Positions 1-12,410 of a DNA stretch of 64,000 bases are shown here, in pieces. Source of the stretch: Poa pratensis (lineage: Eukaryota > Streptophyta > Magnoliopsida > Poales > Poaceae). Each line of letters opens with the position of its first letter. Position 1 is the first letter of the stretch. A model generated the notes under the pieces. That model was given only the letters and a program-made list of their open reading frames with translations, searched no databases and had not been told where the DNA came from. The position numbers and the translations under genes were made by a program. The stretch covers positions 4,068,290 to 4,132,289 of the forward strand of contig CAMZMU010000012.1 of assembly GCA_947311845.1 (NCBI GenBank). Reading direction: 5' to 3'.

Positions 1-738
1 GGATTTCATAAGCATATCCTTCGAAGACCCCAATGATTGGGAGGTCTTTACAGCAAGATAAGGACCCGTTCAGGCCTAAGGAAGAGGGGGAGGAAATTCT
101 GGGACCAGAATTCCCCTACTTGAGTGTCCTTGGAGCACTCATGTACCTCGCGAATTGTACATGGCAGGACATCGCGTTCGCTGTCAATTTGCTTGCTAGG
201 TACAGTTCTGAGCCTACCTAGATATTGGAAAGGCATCAAGGACGTCTTCCGATACATGCAACGGACCAAATATCTTTGGCTGTTTTATAGGAGGAATCAA
301 GACCTATCATTGGTAGGCTATGCTGATGCGAGGGTACCTGTCAGACCCGCACACTTCCAAGTCATAGATTGGATATGTTTTCCTTTGTGGTGGAACTGAT
401 GTTCCCTGGAAATCGTTTGAGCAAAGTCTTCTATCGACTCCAACGAACCACTCTGAAATCATAGCACTATAAGAAGCATCACAAGAGTGTGCATGGCTTG
501 ACGGATGATTCGCCACATTCAGCAGACGTGTGGGCTGAACACCGTACAAACCCCCACCATTATCTACGAAGATAATGCGGCTTGTGTTGCACAAGTGCAG
601 TCAGGGCATGTGAAGAGTAATCTCATCAACCCCAAGTTTTTCTATGTGCATGAGCTGAAGACAAACGAGGTGAGGATCTTGCATACTAAGTCGTGTGACA
701 ATCTTGCTGATATGTTCACTAAATCATTACCGGCATAA
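1..738 (+). pseudogene. Ty1/copia pol fragment (RT C-terminus and RNase H), degenerate
   Basis: This is the tail of a copia polyprotein cut by the window edge. Around 36-220 the translation reads like the region after the copia reverse transcriptase: a GRSL start, then PYLS-LGALMYLAN, then DIAF-VNLLARYSS. Frame changes follow near 220-500. The piece at 505-738 is copia RNase H, with the YEDNAACVAQ block around its catalytic Asp and the closing HTKSCDNLADMFTKSLP motif. In copia elements RNase H ends the polyprotein, so the 3' LTR should follow, and a purine-rich tract does come next. The several frameshifts mean it cannot encode an active enzyme. The family assignment is confident; the exact family name is not known. 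Confidence 0.85.
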
Positions 739-790
739 TCTTTTGAGAGATGTGTTCGTGAATCGGTATGATTAGACTTAGATATATGCC

Positions 791-1450
791 GGACTCTGGG
801 GGAGATTCTTCATACCCCCATCTGTAAATCTCGATCCAGATGACCGAGTACTCAACCTGATGTCGAGTGGATTGCACTCTTTTTTCCCTTATGTGAGTTT
901 TTCCGATGTTTCTCACATGGAGGTTTTTGATGAGGCAATTCGTGCGACATGAGGAGACGTATGCTATGTGCTCTTTCTCCATATTTTTCCCACTGGGTTT
1001 TTCGGAGTTTTTGAGACATAGACAATACGGGATGTCGGACCAAGCGGGAGTGTTGGGAAACCGACGTACGCACGACGTGCGAGTCCCACCCTTTCCTGGG
1101 GTGGGGCTTTTCCCTCTAGATTGGTCCTCAACCCTAGCCCCTCTCCCTCCTATATATACCCATGTATTGTATTGAGAGATACACCATGGATAATAAAGAT
1201 CAGTCCCGCCTATATCTCTGTGTCATTTTACTTTTCGCATCTGTGATTGTGCCGCGTGTACGACTCCTTCGACTACGCTCTCGCTGCACGCCCTTGGACC
1301 GGACTCGCCGGCAAAGGTTGTGCAACAGGAACCACAAAGTCCGAGGAAAAAGGACAGACGTCTTCAGTCAGGCAACGCCAGCGCTCGGACGGAGACGTCG
1401 AGACGACAGCTTGGGATAAACGTGGTGGTCATAAACGGGAATCAGAAGAA
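791..1450 (+). repeat. Probable polypurine tract and 3' LTR of the copia element
   Basis: A purine-rich tract (ACTCTGGGGGAGA, about 793-805) follows the RNase H end, as expected just before a 3' LTR. A TATA-like stretch (TATATATACC, about 1151-1160) inside the following 650 bp fits an LTR promoter. I cannot fix either LTR terminus because no second copy lies in the window, so the limits are approximate. Confidence 0.5.
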
Positions 1451-1483
1451 AAGGAATAAGACCATCAGATCATGTTTTTTTTT

Positions 1484-1789
1484 GGGTTAAGTGCACTTTT
1501 GGTCCCTCAAGTTTTACAAAAGTCCAACTTTGGTCCCTAACTCTTTTCGGGTCTAAACGTGGTCCTCAAACACTTAATTTGTGAGAGTGATCAGAGAACC
1601 CTTAGGTGAGATAGGATTGTATGGGAGAGTGATTGAGATTTGTGACGTTAAAACATGCTTTCTAATTGCATAATGGATCCCCGCGTCGGATTAGCCTAGT
1701 ATTTGAGAACCACATTTAGACCAGAATAGAGTTAAGGGATCAAAATTAGACTTTTGCAACACTTGAGGGACCAAAAGTGCACTTAACCC
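1484..1789. mobile_element. 306-bp MITE-like element with long terminal inverted repeats
   Basis: The ends are inverted copies: GGGTTAAGTGCACTTTTGGT at the left and its complement, closing with AAGTGCACTTAACCC, at the right. The inverted similarity continues for about 60 bp (GGTCCCTCAAG, CAAAAGTC) with scattered mismatches. It has no coding capacity. T-rich sequence on both sides prevents a firm target-site call. The superfamily is not determined; a Mutator-like derivative is possible. Confidence 0.75.
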
Positions 1790-2502
1790 TTTTTCTTTAG
1801 ACCAAGTTGCGCTCGAAAATAACCTAAGAGTACTCCGTACTCGTACTAGAATTTGCTCGAGGAAGAACTGGCCAATGGTGGTGGTGTGGCTTCGAGCGCA
1901 ACAGATAGTTAGGCGATGCTACAACTTTTTTTAGAAATGGGTTGCCCGGTCTCTGCATCGTGATGATGCACACAGACTTTATATTAAAAATAAAGATTTT
2001 ACAAAGAGTATATAGAAAAAGTTCATCAAAAAGGAAAATTACAGTTCAAGGATCAGCCATAGTGGCTACATAAATCAACCAAATAAACACCATCAACAAG
2101 ATGCTTCTAATCATTATAGACGTCTAGAATGCTGCCAGCCACACCGGTTGAAGATAGCTCGGACTACCGCCAACAACCGGGTACAACCAGAATCCATCAT
2201 TTCCGGTTGATCTTCCGAGAGAAGGACGAACCACATGTGGATCTAGTAAGTAGCTCTGTGAAAAACCTGAGCGCCTCGCGACAACAATTTTTCTGCCAGA
2301 GGACAGATATTTGTATGGATGTAGATCCTAAGAGTAAGAATAATGGAATGATGCAAGCAGGTAATAAAAGTTTAGATATCATATTTCCCATAAGTTAAAG
2401 GAGAGACAAGAGAAACGAGTTGTACATTTACACCTAGCTGCATCACGGGCTCCAAAAAAAGCTTTGTAATAGTGTGAGGTGGGTTAGATATGAAAACAAA
2501 AG
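1790..2502. other. Unassigned AT-rich intergenic DNA
   Basis: The stretch is low-complexity AT-rich sequence with short chance reading frames (for example 2129-2398). None shows a recognisable domain, codon bias or splice context. I see no gene here. Confidence 0.5.
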
Positions 2503-2504
2503 TA

Positions 2505-2767
2505 CTCCCTCCGTTACTTGATGTAATGTGTCTAAGGTTTTTTTAAAATTCCGAAATGTAGAGTGTACTTCTTTCCACCACTAATCTGAATATTTTTTTA
2601 GAAATTTGAGTATGTTTCCTTATCTAATTCAAACTCCTCTTATACCACGTAAATTAGCCAGAGTTAATTCCGTCCTAAACTGGTGTAATTTTTTCCTCCA
2701 TCAGCATTTTTTTAATTTCCGTGCCAAAACTTATACACCCTATATATATATATAGGAACAGAGGGAG
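2505..2767. mobile_element. Stowaway-type MITE
   Basis: The left end CTCCCTCCGT and the right end ACAGAGGGAG are the typical Stowaway (Tc1/mariner-derived) terminal inverted repeats of grasses. The element is flanked by TA at 2503-2504 and 2768-2769, the expected target duplication. It is non-coding and 263 bp long. Confidence 0.8.
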
Positions 2768-2769
2768 TA

Positions 2770-3993
2770 GTAAAAAAGAGTGGTGCTACAAGGAAGGAGT
2801 CCTCCGCTGTTTGATGGATGGTTTCTCATCTTTTCAGGTTGTCTTTTTCGATGGGTTTTCTTTGCCCGTGGTAACCATTGTGTCGAGAGTTTGTGGTTGT
2901 ATCAGTTTTTGGGAATAGTTCGCATGTGATCTTATTGTAACGGTTTTCGTCCGATTTACCGTTAATTAACTAGACAATTTTCTTCTCCTTACTTAATAGA
3001 TTGGGTCAAACTTTTGCCCCGATTTTAAAAAATGTTATCGTTGCTCTAAAATATGCACGCACAATGACACCGCCCCCCAAAATGTGTTGGATCGAGCAAC
3101 GGATTAAAAGTTGAGAAAGACACGGTTTCTGTTTGGATTATTATTGGAGTAACCTTTGCCCATATCTTGCATGCATGCTGATATATGTAGGTGTGCCAGC
3201 TTGGCAAGGCACTTGGTATCCCCATACCGGCCATGTAGTACATGACGTCATGCATTCATAATTTTCCGCACATTATAAATGATATAAATCAGAACGTGTG
3301 GCCACTGATTTGGATATCGGTGCATACATTAGAAATTGAAGCTTTGTGCAACTATTCTGGAGTCTGAATTGGAGTAGCTTGCAAGGACCACAAATTTTGG
3401 ACTCAAATCCTACGGAAGATGATCATTCGTGCGTGCTTGGATCTGTGGACATGATTGAGTAGTCATGCATGCCTACCAAGTAAGTGTGGATGGCGATGGA
3501 CATGTATTTCGCAGCCCTTTCTGTCATGGCTTCCATGCTGTCGGTGCTAATGTGTGGCGATCTAGCTAGCTGCATCGAGGAGCTTAGTACTCTCTCTAAA
3601 GTCAAATCTCACTAACTTTGACTAAGTCTATTTGGAAAATTATCTATATGATTTTTTGAATTTCATAAATATGATTTTCGAATTTTTTAAATTGGAGGGA
3701 TCATTTTGGAGCAAAAAGTCTGTACTGCGAAACATGTACCATATAAAATATGCTTCATGATGGTTTTTTTGCGGGGTACTTCATGCTGAATCTAATGGTT
3801 TTTTACTATTTGACAACACTTGAATGTTTTCCTTACCAATTATTTTTCGTCCTCTAGCTTTCTTCTTCCTCTGATCCACCTTGTTGCATTCCTCGTGCTT
3901 CGGTCACACCATTTTGCGGTCGGAGGGCTAGGGTTGATATTACGGTATGGGATAAGGGTTCAGATAGAGAACTCCACGACTGTGCCATAAGGG
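2770..3993. other. Unassigned intergenic DNA with a possible degenerate MITE
   Basis: I see no gene. A stretch at about 3586-3705 starts ACTCTCTCTAAAGTC and ends near GGAGGGATC, which could be a decayed Stowaway-like element, but the ends are poor. The last 40 bp (3951-3993) resemble the sequence immediately right of the large LTR element at 21919-21960. Confidence 0.4.
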
Positions 3994-3998
3994 ATGAC

Positions 3999-6147
3999 TG
4001 AAAGGACAAGGATGTCGCCTAGAGGGGGTGAATAGGCGATTTAAAACTTTTCCGGTTTAGGCTTGATAATTGCGGAATAAAACTATATGTTTAAATTACC
4101 AAGCCAACAACCTAAAAACTAGGCTCACCTATGTGCACCAACAACTTATGCTAAGCAACACAAGCAACAAGGTGATAGCAATATAGAATACTTCAAGCAC
4201 GAAGGCTATCACAAAGTAAAGTGCATAAGTAAAGAGGTCGGGTATAGAAACAACCGAGCCACGCAGAGACGAGGATGTATTCCCGAGTTTCTCCTTTTTA
4301 GGGGAGTACGTCTCATTGGAGAGGTGTGAGCCACCACAACGGTCGGTCTACACGCCACAAAGCCTTCACCTTCTTCTCCGATGAACCGCACCACAAAAGG
4401 TTTGGTTCACCTTCCACTATCGGTTCCCTTCAATGCGGAAACCGGAGCCTTCACAACAACAATCCGGGGCACAACCCACAACTGGATTGGGGGCACCCGA
4501 ACGGCTACAAGTGACCACAAAAGGTCTCAACCACCACAATGACGTCTAGGGTCCAAAGACCCAAGAGTAATAAGCTCACAAACTTTCAACTTCCACGAAT
4601 CCCCGTGGAGAGCACAAACCGATGCACAAAGCAATGGCAAGAACACAAGAAGTGCTCAAGTCCTTTACTCCCAAATCCCACCAAAAGCAACTAATGCTTG
4701 TGGGAGAGAAGAGAGGAAGAACAAAGAAGAACTCAACAAATGGAACTCCAAGATCTAGATCAAGAGGCTTCCCCTCACTTAGAGGAGAGATGGATTGGTG
4801 GAAATGTAGATCTAGATCTTCTCTCTCTTTTCCCTCAAAGATATGCAAGAATCATGGGAGGGATTGAGAGATGGGCAAGCTTTTCCAAGGTCAACAATGG
4901 AGGAGAGAGAGAGGGGAAAAACGAGCTGCAAGTGTTGGGGCCCCTTTGGGGAAGAAAGCCCCTTAAATAGGTCCCCGAAAATCTGCCCGTTGGGCTGTTT
5001 TTCACCCCGGTCGGTACTACCGGGCAGAGAGTACTACCGGGTCACTATCGGGCCACTACCGGGTAAAAACCACTCGAAACCAGTACTGAAAATCGTTTCC
5101 CGGTAGTTCATGCGGTAGTAGAGGTGGTACTACCGCGCGTGTAAAACTGCAGAAAAACACCGACACTAAAATAGGCAAAACTTTCGCATACGAACTCCGT
5201 TTTTGATGTTCTTGGGCTCGTTGGAATCACCACAACGAGCTTTACAAGATCATGTAGAGAAACATCATAGTTCAACAAGGGAGGATAAAACCAAATGTAG
5301 AAAGTTAAAACCTCTCTAAAAATGAATAACCGGTAAAACCTCCAAAACCGAAAATGCAACAAGTTTTTCATACGAAATCCGTTTTCGGTGAACTTGGGCT
5401 TGTCATGAAGATCACAACAAGCACCAAAACCCAAAAAGGAGAAAAGCCAAGTAAGAGCCAAGAAAGATGATATGCCAAGTATGCAAAGGTTTGAGCTCTC
5501 CACAAAGATGCGATCAAGTTACTCACTTGAGAGCCCCTCTTGATAGTACGGCGTCTATCCTATAACCCGGTCTCCCACTAACACCATGAGACTGGTAAAA
5601 TAGAAATCCTATCAAGATCATACCTTTGCCTTACGTATTCCACTTGAGCTAGATGATGACGATCTTGATCTCTTCAAGTGGACCGCCTTTCTTGATTACG
5701 CTTCGCTTGATGAAGATTCACATGTTGCTCCCCCATACTCCAATGTGGGAGAGCCTCTCATAGGCACATCTTCACTTGACCAATATCTCCAAATAGGTGG
5801 CAAACTTCAAACATAGGATTTCTTCGAGATGCTTCTCTTGAACTCGCAATTATGCTCAACTCTACACATGACCATTCTTCATATAAACCCTTGAATAGAG
5901 CATTGATCATCATGTAATCTTCTAGAGTCCAACACATGAACTCCAATCTTTTCCCATGGACAAGATCTATAAGAATATCTCAATGCAAACATTAGTCCAT
6001 AAGGATTGTCATCAATTCTAGAGTCCAACACATGACCTCCAATCTTTTCCCATGGACAAGATCTATAAGAATATCTCAATGCAAACATTAGTCCATAAGG
6101 ATTGTCATTAATTACCAAAACCACACATGGGGCACTATGCAATTTCA
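3999..6147 (-). repeat. 3' LTR of the SIRE/Maximus-like element (left on the plus strand)
   Basis: The 2149-bp repeat matches 19767-21916 along its length. It contains CGGTACTACCG-type motifs at about 4999-5135 and an internal 96-bp tandem duplication (5921-6016 and 6017-6112). The 5-bp target duplication abuts its left end and the polypurine tract abuts its right end. Confidence 0.92.
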
Positions 6148-6165
6148 ATCTCCCCCATTTTGGTA
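6148..6165 (-). other. Polypurine tract of the SIRE-like element
   Basis: On the minus strand this reads AAAATGGGGGAGAT directly before the LTR start TGAAATTGCATAG. That is the expected position and composition of the plus-strand priming site. Similar CTCCCCCAT blocks recur at about 6312, 6376 and 16741. Confidence 0.8.
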
Positions 6166-8148
6166 ATTGATGACAATCCCTTTTACGAGAGTTTATATAA
6201 TGAATTAAGCAACCATGTACAACAAAGAGCAAGGATGCAAGATCATGAAAGGCAAATGCTTAAGAACGAAACTAAAGCATAAAATCACATTCCCTTAAAC
6301 CCTCTAAACTTCTCCCCCATTGGCATCGATTGCCGAAATGGGATGAAAAATTAAGAAGGCCAATATAGTAAGAGCTCCCCCATAATGTGTGCATTTCTCA
6401 TAATATGAGTGAAATCAAATGCACATATCCAATGACGAATAGTTGGGAAGGAGATCAAACTATATTGAGGATCCAAAGATGGCAAAAGAAAAATCAAATT
6501 GAAAGATACTTCGACAAAAGAAGCAACCAATCAAAGGATCTGAAAAACCAATTGAACAAAAGAAGATATTATGATAAGATCAACCAAGTGATCTAAAAAT
6601 CAAGAGGGAACTTCCCAAGGTACTCGCACAAAGTAGGATTTGCATTTCAATATGGTGTGCACAACATGGAATCCTCTCTCCCTCCTAGATAATTTGAACA
6701 CATACAAGTGCAAGAGAGCATAGATGGTAAAAGAAGCAATGCAACTTGCAACAAACAAAATGTTGAGCAACAAGATCAAGGAGCGACAAATAAAGACTTG
6801 CTCAACCGAAAGATGTGGGTGTGATATAGAAAGACATTTTAGGAGACTAATACAAAGATGAGCGTAAGCATCACCATAGTCTTTGAAAAAGAGGCACATA
6901 GTGCATATCATGTCTTTCCCATATACACAATCCAAAGAATAGCCAATATGACCACAAGCTTATAAAACGCAAAATTATACCAAAATAAAATCAAAGCTTG
7001 TGCCTTTAAGAAACCACCAAAGAATCAATAGAAATAAAGGATGGTCACTAAAGACTTGGAATACTAATTAAAGATGTAACTACTCTCATGTGTATAAGTT
7101 TCTAAGTAGACACCAATCATGAAGATATAAGTCCACAAAGAAACATGCACACACAAAATAGGTACAAAGTTAGAGAACATGATATCCAAGAGGAAGTCAT
7201 AAATACACCAATAAGATCTTTGCTTAAAAGCATAGCACAAAGCTCAATTTTATCTTAAAGGGATATATATGAACTTCCACCACACACTCATCATAGCATC
7301 AAAAAATATCCACAAGGGATAAGGTGATAAATGGGATGCTCCGAGAAAGATAACAAGTATCGCAAAAGGCAAATGATTTTGAAAAATCATCAATATTGCA
7401 TATGCGAGACATAGAGTTGAAAGTGCTAGATTAACATATTTGGGATTGGTGAATCATGAAAATGATTATATATATTCCCCTTGATATGTAATCATCCAGG
7501 CTTGCCCACATTTGCAATAAAGTTGATTTGCAAGAACCAAATGAATTGCAACAAAAGAGATTCATGCCATGAAACAACCTACACAAGGTTGAAAGCTAGA
7601 AATGTATGCATGAAGTAGATACTTGTTACCGAGGTAGCATTGGGTGATGTAGAAGATAAGAGTTCACGATCAACCAAGCTTGGCTCCAATAAGCACATGG
7701 TGGCAACACCATCCTTTTAGATGAGACAAGCTTCCAATGCATCTCCAATGTACCTAAAACAAATTTAAGTACAACATGGTACCCAAACTAATCGGGTCCA
7801 AAGTAGTTAGAGCAACTACAATACATAGGACAAACTCCACATAAATATGTGTGTATTGATATGAAATTGAATTTCATGCACATCTTAGCCAATTAGGATT
7901 TGATGGAGTTTATCCTATATATTGGATCAACGAAAGTAAACATGCCATAAGATATACATATAGTAAATATGCATGCACCAGACTTTCAAGAACCAAATGA
8001 GATATAATTTGGACAAAACACCAATTAAACCAAGAAAGCACACACAAGTGTGACAAGAAAAAGAATTGTCCAAATTATATCAAAGACCCAAATCAACACA
8101 TGATTGAAGATACCAAATTGAAAAGATACCAAAATAAAATAAGAGCAA
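6166..8148 (-). other. Non-coding interior of the SIRE-like element, part 1
   Basis: About 2 kb of A-rich sequence lies between the polypurine tract and the nested insertion. The few frames (6387-6596 plus strand, 6600-6935 minus strand) show no retroviral-type domain. In an autonomous copia element this space would hold pol; I can recognise none of it. Confidence 0.6.
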
Positions 8149-8153
8149 GGAAT

Positions 8154-9525
8154 TGATACGTCCAAAACGTATCCACTTTTCCGAACACTTTTGCTGTTGT
8201 TTTACCTCTAATTTGTGTGATTTGAATGCAACTAACACGGAGTAACGCTGTTTTCAGCAGAATTGCCCTGGTGTCTTGTTTTTGTGCAGAAAGTCAAAGT
8301 TTCGGGAAAATTCCTGAAAAATTACAGAAATTCTATTTTCCCAGAAGACCCACGGAGCCAGAAGACGAAGCGGAGACGGCGCACGGGGGCCCCACACGCA
8401 CCATCGGCGCGGCAGAGGTGGGGCCGCCCCGAGGCCTGGTGTGGCCGCCTCGCGTGGCCCCAACGCTCCCCTTTGTACTACTTATTCCTCCTGACCTAAA
8501 AACGCGAGGGGGATCGACGCTTTTTCCAGAACACTCCAGAGCTCCGCCGCCACCGAAAACCCTAGTTCGGGGATCAGAAACTCCGTTCTGGCACCCTGCC
8601 GGGACGGGGAATTGGAGGAGATCATCGCCATCATCATCACCGCCGCCTCTCCATCGACCAACCATGCTTCCCCCATCCATGTGTGAGTAATTCCCCGCTG
8701 TAGGCTGAAGGGGATGGTAGGGATTGGATGAGATCGTTCATGTAATAGATGTAAGATTGTTAGGGCATGGTGCCTAGTATCCATTATTAGTACTTTATGT
8801 CATTGTTGCAACTTGTTATACTTAATGCTTGACACTTAGGGCCCGAGTGCCATGATTTCAGATCTGAACATGTTATTGTATGAGAATAATTATTGTTTTG
8901 GATCATATCTACAAGTTGTATACACACGTCATTGTCCGGAACCCGAGGCCCCAAAGTGACAGAAATTGGGATAACCGGAGGGGATGGCTGCGACTTGAGG
9001 ATCACATGTGTTCACGGAGTGTTAATGCTTTGCTCCGGTGCTTTATTAAAAGGAGCACCCTTGAGGCCCCGCTGCAAACGGGCTGGTAGGACAAAGATGT
9101 TGTGCAAGTTTCTCATTGCGAGCACGTACGACTAAATACGGAACACATGCCTATGATTAATTATTACTTGGATGCTTTATTATTATCTACCTGCAATTGC
9201 CCTATGTATGACTATTTCATGAACTATCCCATCCATGCAACGCCCGTTCATCCATCCCTATGCCTACAGTATTTTAATCCTGCTGTCTACTTCAATTATA
9301 CTGCTGCCTTTATTTCACTGCTGCTATTATTTCACTACTGCTACTATCATAAAACTGTTGCTACTGATAAACTGTGTCGAGCAAGTCTATTTCCAGGTGC
9401 AGCTGAACTGACAATCATCTGTCAAGGCTTATAAATATTCTTTGGCTCCCCTTGTGTCGAATCAATAAATTTGGGTTTTACTTCCCTCGAAGACTGTTGC
9501 GATCCCCTATACTTGTGGGTCATCA
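8154..9525 (+). repeat. 5' LTR of the Athila-like element
   Basis: This 1372-bp repeat is closely similar to 14387-15768. Near 9058 it lacks about 19 bp (TTAATTACCAGTAGATTC and one flanking base) that the 3' LTR keeps at about 15298-15317. Since the two were identical at insertion, this is a later deletion in one or insertion in the other. Confidence 0.92.
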
Positions 9526-9536
9526 AGACTATTTTC

Positions 9537-9554
9537 TGGCGCCGTTGCCGGGGA
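9537..9554 (+). other. Primer-binding site of the Athila-like element
   Basis: TGGCGCCGTTGCCGGGGA lies 11 bp after the 5' LTR end. It matches the tRNA-Asp-type primer-binding site typical of Athila-lineage elements. Confidence 0.85.
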
Positions 9555-9612
9555 GCATAGCTTTATTTATAAGCTCACCTAAAGTGATATTGTTCGCTGC
9601 AATTTATTCATC

Positions 9613-11500
9613 ATGGGTAAACCTCGTGATGAGAAGGTCCCTATATTGCCATCCACTACAAGGAGAGGTACAACTCTGAGCACCTCTTTTGCTCTTGATT
9701 CACCGTCTGTTATGAGTAAACTTGTTACACCACCACATATACATGCTTCACGTACTGCTACTTCTGCTGAATCTGAAATATTTCTGATGAATTTGATGAT
9801 GCTTCTACTGTGCTTGATGAAAGTGGTTCACTAGGTCCTTTTCTAGATGCTACAATTGCTAAATCTAGACAAATTGAAAATGCTGAAACACCTGATGAAA
9901 CTCCTATTACACCTGCTTATACACCTGGGTCGAGAGAACATCCTAGTGATGATCTCGAGGAAACTTATGTTGAACTTGATGATGAATTTATTGAAGAATA
10001 CATAAATTGTGATTCTTCTAAAGATGTTAATGCTATTAAAAATCTTCTTCAAAGACGTGCTGTTAATTATAAACTTTCTCCTGATGCTAAGTTTGCTACA
10101 TCTCCCATAAATATACAAGATAAAGATTATGATTTCTCTGTGGACTTGTCGCTTATATCTATTGCTGAGAAAGAACCTTTCGAGGTACTGAAAATGAAAG
10201 TGTTGTAGATCATATGAATACTCTTTCTACTCTAAGTAGTTGTTTTCTGATGATATTAAGAAACGCAGTTACTTCGTTACTAATTTTTTCCTTTCTCATT
10301 GAAAGATGAAGCTAAAACTTGGTTTAATAATTTATCTCCTGGATCTATTGAGAGTCCTATGGGTTGGTTAATGTCTTCTTTCAGAAATATTTTCCTGCTA
10401 GTGCTCAACATGCTGCTTTACAGAAAATCTTTAACTTTAAACAATTAAAAGAAGAGAAAATGCCTGAATCTTGGGCAAGGTTTTGCTCTTTAATTAGAGC
10501 TCGGCCTGGACATCAACTAGCTAAAAATGAACTTCTTGATATATTCTATAATGGACTAACTGTTGAATCTAGGACATACCTGGATAGTTGTGCTGGCTGT
10601 GTTTTCAGGAAAAGAACTCCAGATGAAGCCGAGGAATTAATGGCTAAAATAAGTCAAAATCATGATGATTGGACCATGCCTGAACCAACTCCGGTACCCA
10701 CACCAAGGAAAAGAGGAATTCTTGAACTAAATGATGAAGAAATGAGAGAAGCCAAGAAATCTCTTAAGGAGAAAGGTATTAAATCTGAAGATGTGAAAAA
10801 TCTGCCACCTATAGAAGAATTGTGTAAGCCAATTCCTCACCCATCCACGGTCGAGGTACACTCTCTCCAACACTTTGATGATAGGGATATCCCTTATTCT
10901 AAACCTCCTGATCAATGCTTAGATGAATTTGATAATTTTATCGTTAAGCAAGATAATTTCAATATGAGAATACAAAATAGCCTGTTAGAAAATTCATGTT
11001 ATCAGTAATTTGCATGATGTTTTGGAAAGAACTGCTAATGATGTTAAAATACTTATTAAGCATTTTCATATGGTTCAAACTCAAATAGAACAATTGACTA
11101 AGGTGCAAAAGGATTTGCTAGTTAATGCTTCTAGAAATAATGATAAACATGCTTTTGGTATAGCAACTAGAGGTGGTGCTTCCACTCAGGATCCTTTGTA
11201 TCCTGAAGGACATCCTAAAAGAATTGAGCAAGATTCTCAACTAGCTAATGAAACTAGTTCTCTTCTAAGAAAAAGAAGAAGAAGAAACATAAACATGTTG
11301 AAGAATCTCCTGAACCCATTAAAGAAAATGAACATGTTAATGATCCCAATAGTATATCTATCTCTGATGCTGAAACTGAAAGTGGTAATGAACATAACAA
11401 TGATAAGGATAAGAACGATGCTCTGATAAAGAGGAAAGTGAAGAGGAACCTGAAAAGCATTCTAAAAAAAAAGTACACTAAAGAAGATTTTATTGCTAAG
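9613..11500 (+). pseudogene. Athila-type gag, frameshifted
   Basis: The region starts with an ATG at 9613 (MGKPRDEK) shortly after the primer-binding site. It is broken into frames at about 9613-9834, 9810-10208, 10364-11008 and 11010-11426. The central piece has the gypsy capsid signature FFQKYFPAS followed by FKQLKEEKMPESWARFCSLI and LLDIFYNGLT, characteristic of Athila gag. Gag would form the virus-like particle that packages element RNA. Several frame changes and an early stop near 10208 make a functional protein unlikely, although an internal start could serve part of it. The AT-rich codon use contrasts with the GC-rich host genes nearby. Confidence 0.8.
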
Positions 11501-11599
11501 AAACATGGTAATGAAAGAGAACCTTGGGTGCAAAAGCAAATGCCTTTTCCTAATAAGAAACACAAATCTAAGGAAGAGAACATTATAATAAATTTTTGA

Positions 11600-12410
11600 T
11601 TGGATGAAACCTTTGTTTTTGCAAATTCCTTTGACTGATGCTATTAAGTTACCTCCTTATTCGAAATATATGAAGGATATTGTCTCTAAAAAAGAAAGAT
11701 TCCTAATGAAGAAATTTCTACTATGCTTGCTAATTATTCTTTCAATGGTAAGGTTCCAAAGAAGCTTGGAGATCCGGGTATACCAACTATTCCTTGCTCT
11801 ATCAAAAATAATATGTTAGAACTGCTCTATGTGATTTAGGGGCAGGAGTAAGTGTCATGCCTTTTTCCTTTACAAGAGGCTTTATTTGGATAAATTGATA
11901 CCAACTGATATATCTTTACAAATGGCCGATAAATCTACTGTTGTTCCTGTTGGTATATGTGAAGATGTTCCTGTTCAAGTGGCTAATAATTGCTTAATTT
12001 TAACTGATTTTGTTGTGCTTGAAATGCCTGAAGATGATAATATGTCTATTATTCTTGGGAGACCTTTTCTTAACACTGCAGGGGCTGTTATTGATTGCAA
12101 CAAAGGAAAGGTAACTTTCAACGTTAATGACAAAGAGCATACTATTTATTTTCCCAAGAAGTTGGACAAGTTATTTGGAGTGAATACAATTGCTAATTTT
12201 AGAACTATCAAAGTGGGAAGTATTGATTGCCCTATATATGACCCTCATGAAGGATTTCAAAATATTATGATTGGATCTATAGCTATACAATTTAAGAAAA
12301 GGAAGATGGACAAACATACCTATGGAGAAATCTTTGAGAGACAAACACCACCCTCCTCAAGGGAAACAAGGGCCTCAAGAGCAAAAGCTCCAATTAGGCC
12401 AAAAGCCTAA
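11600..12410 (+). pseudogene. Athila-type aspartic protease-like region
   Basis: A CDLGAGVSVMPF motif at about 11830-11865 is the Athila form of the retropepsin active site (D-x-G-A). Downstream, at 11886-12410, are ILGRPFLNTAGAVIDCNKGK, the second conserved half of the protease fold, and a basic tail ending at TAA. The frames at 11604-11819 and 11886-12410 do not join, so the protease is broken. No reverse transcriptase follows. At the end lies a purine block (CTTGGGGGGAGGTA, about 12411-12424) that closely resembles the true polypurine tract at 14376. Confidence 0.75.

Noticed and set aside
9843..10118. Minus-strand open frame inside the Athila-like gag
   Set aside because: It is the antisense of the AT-rich gag frame without any recognisable protein.
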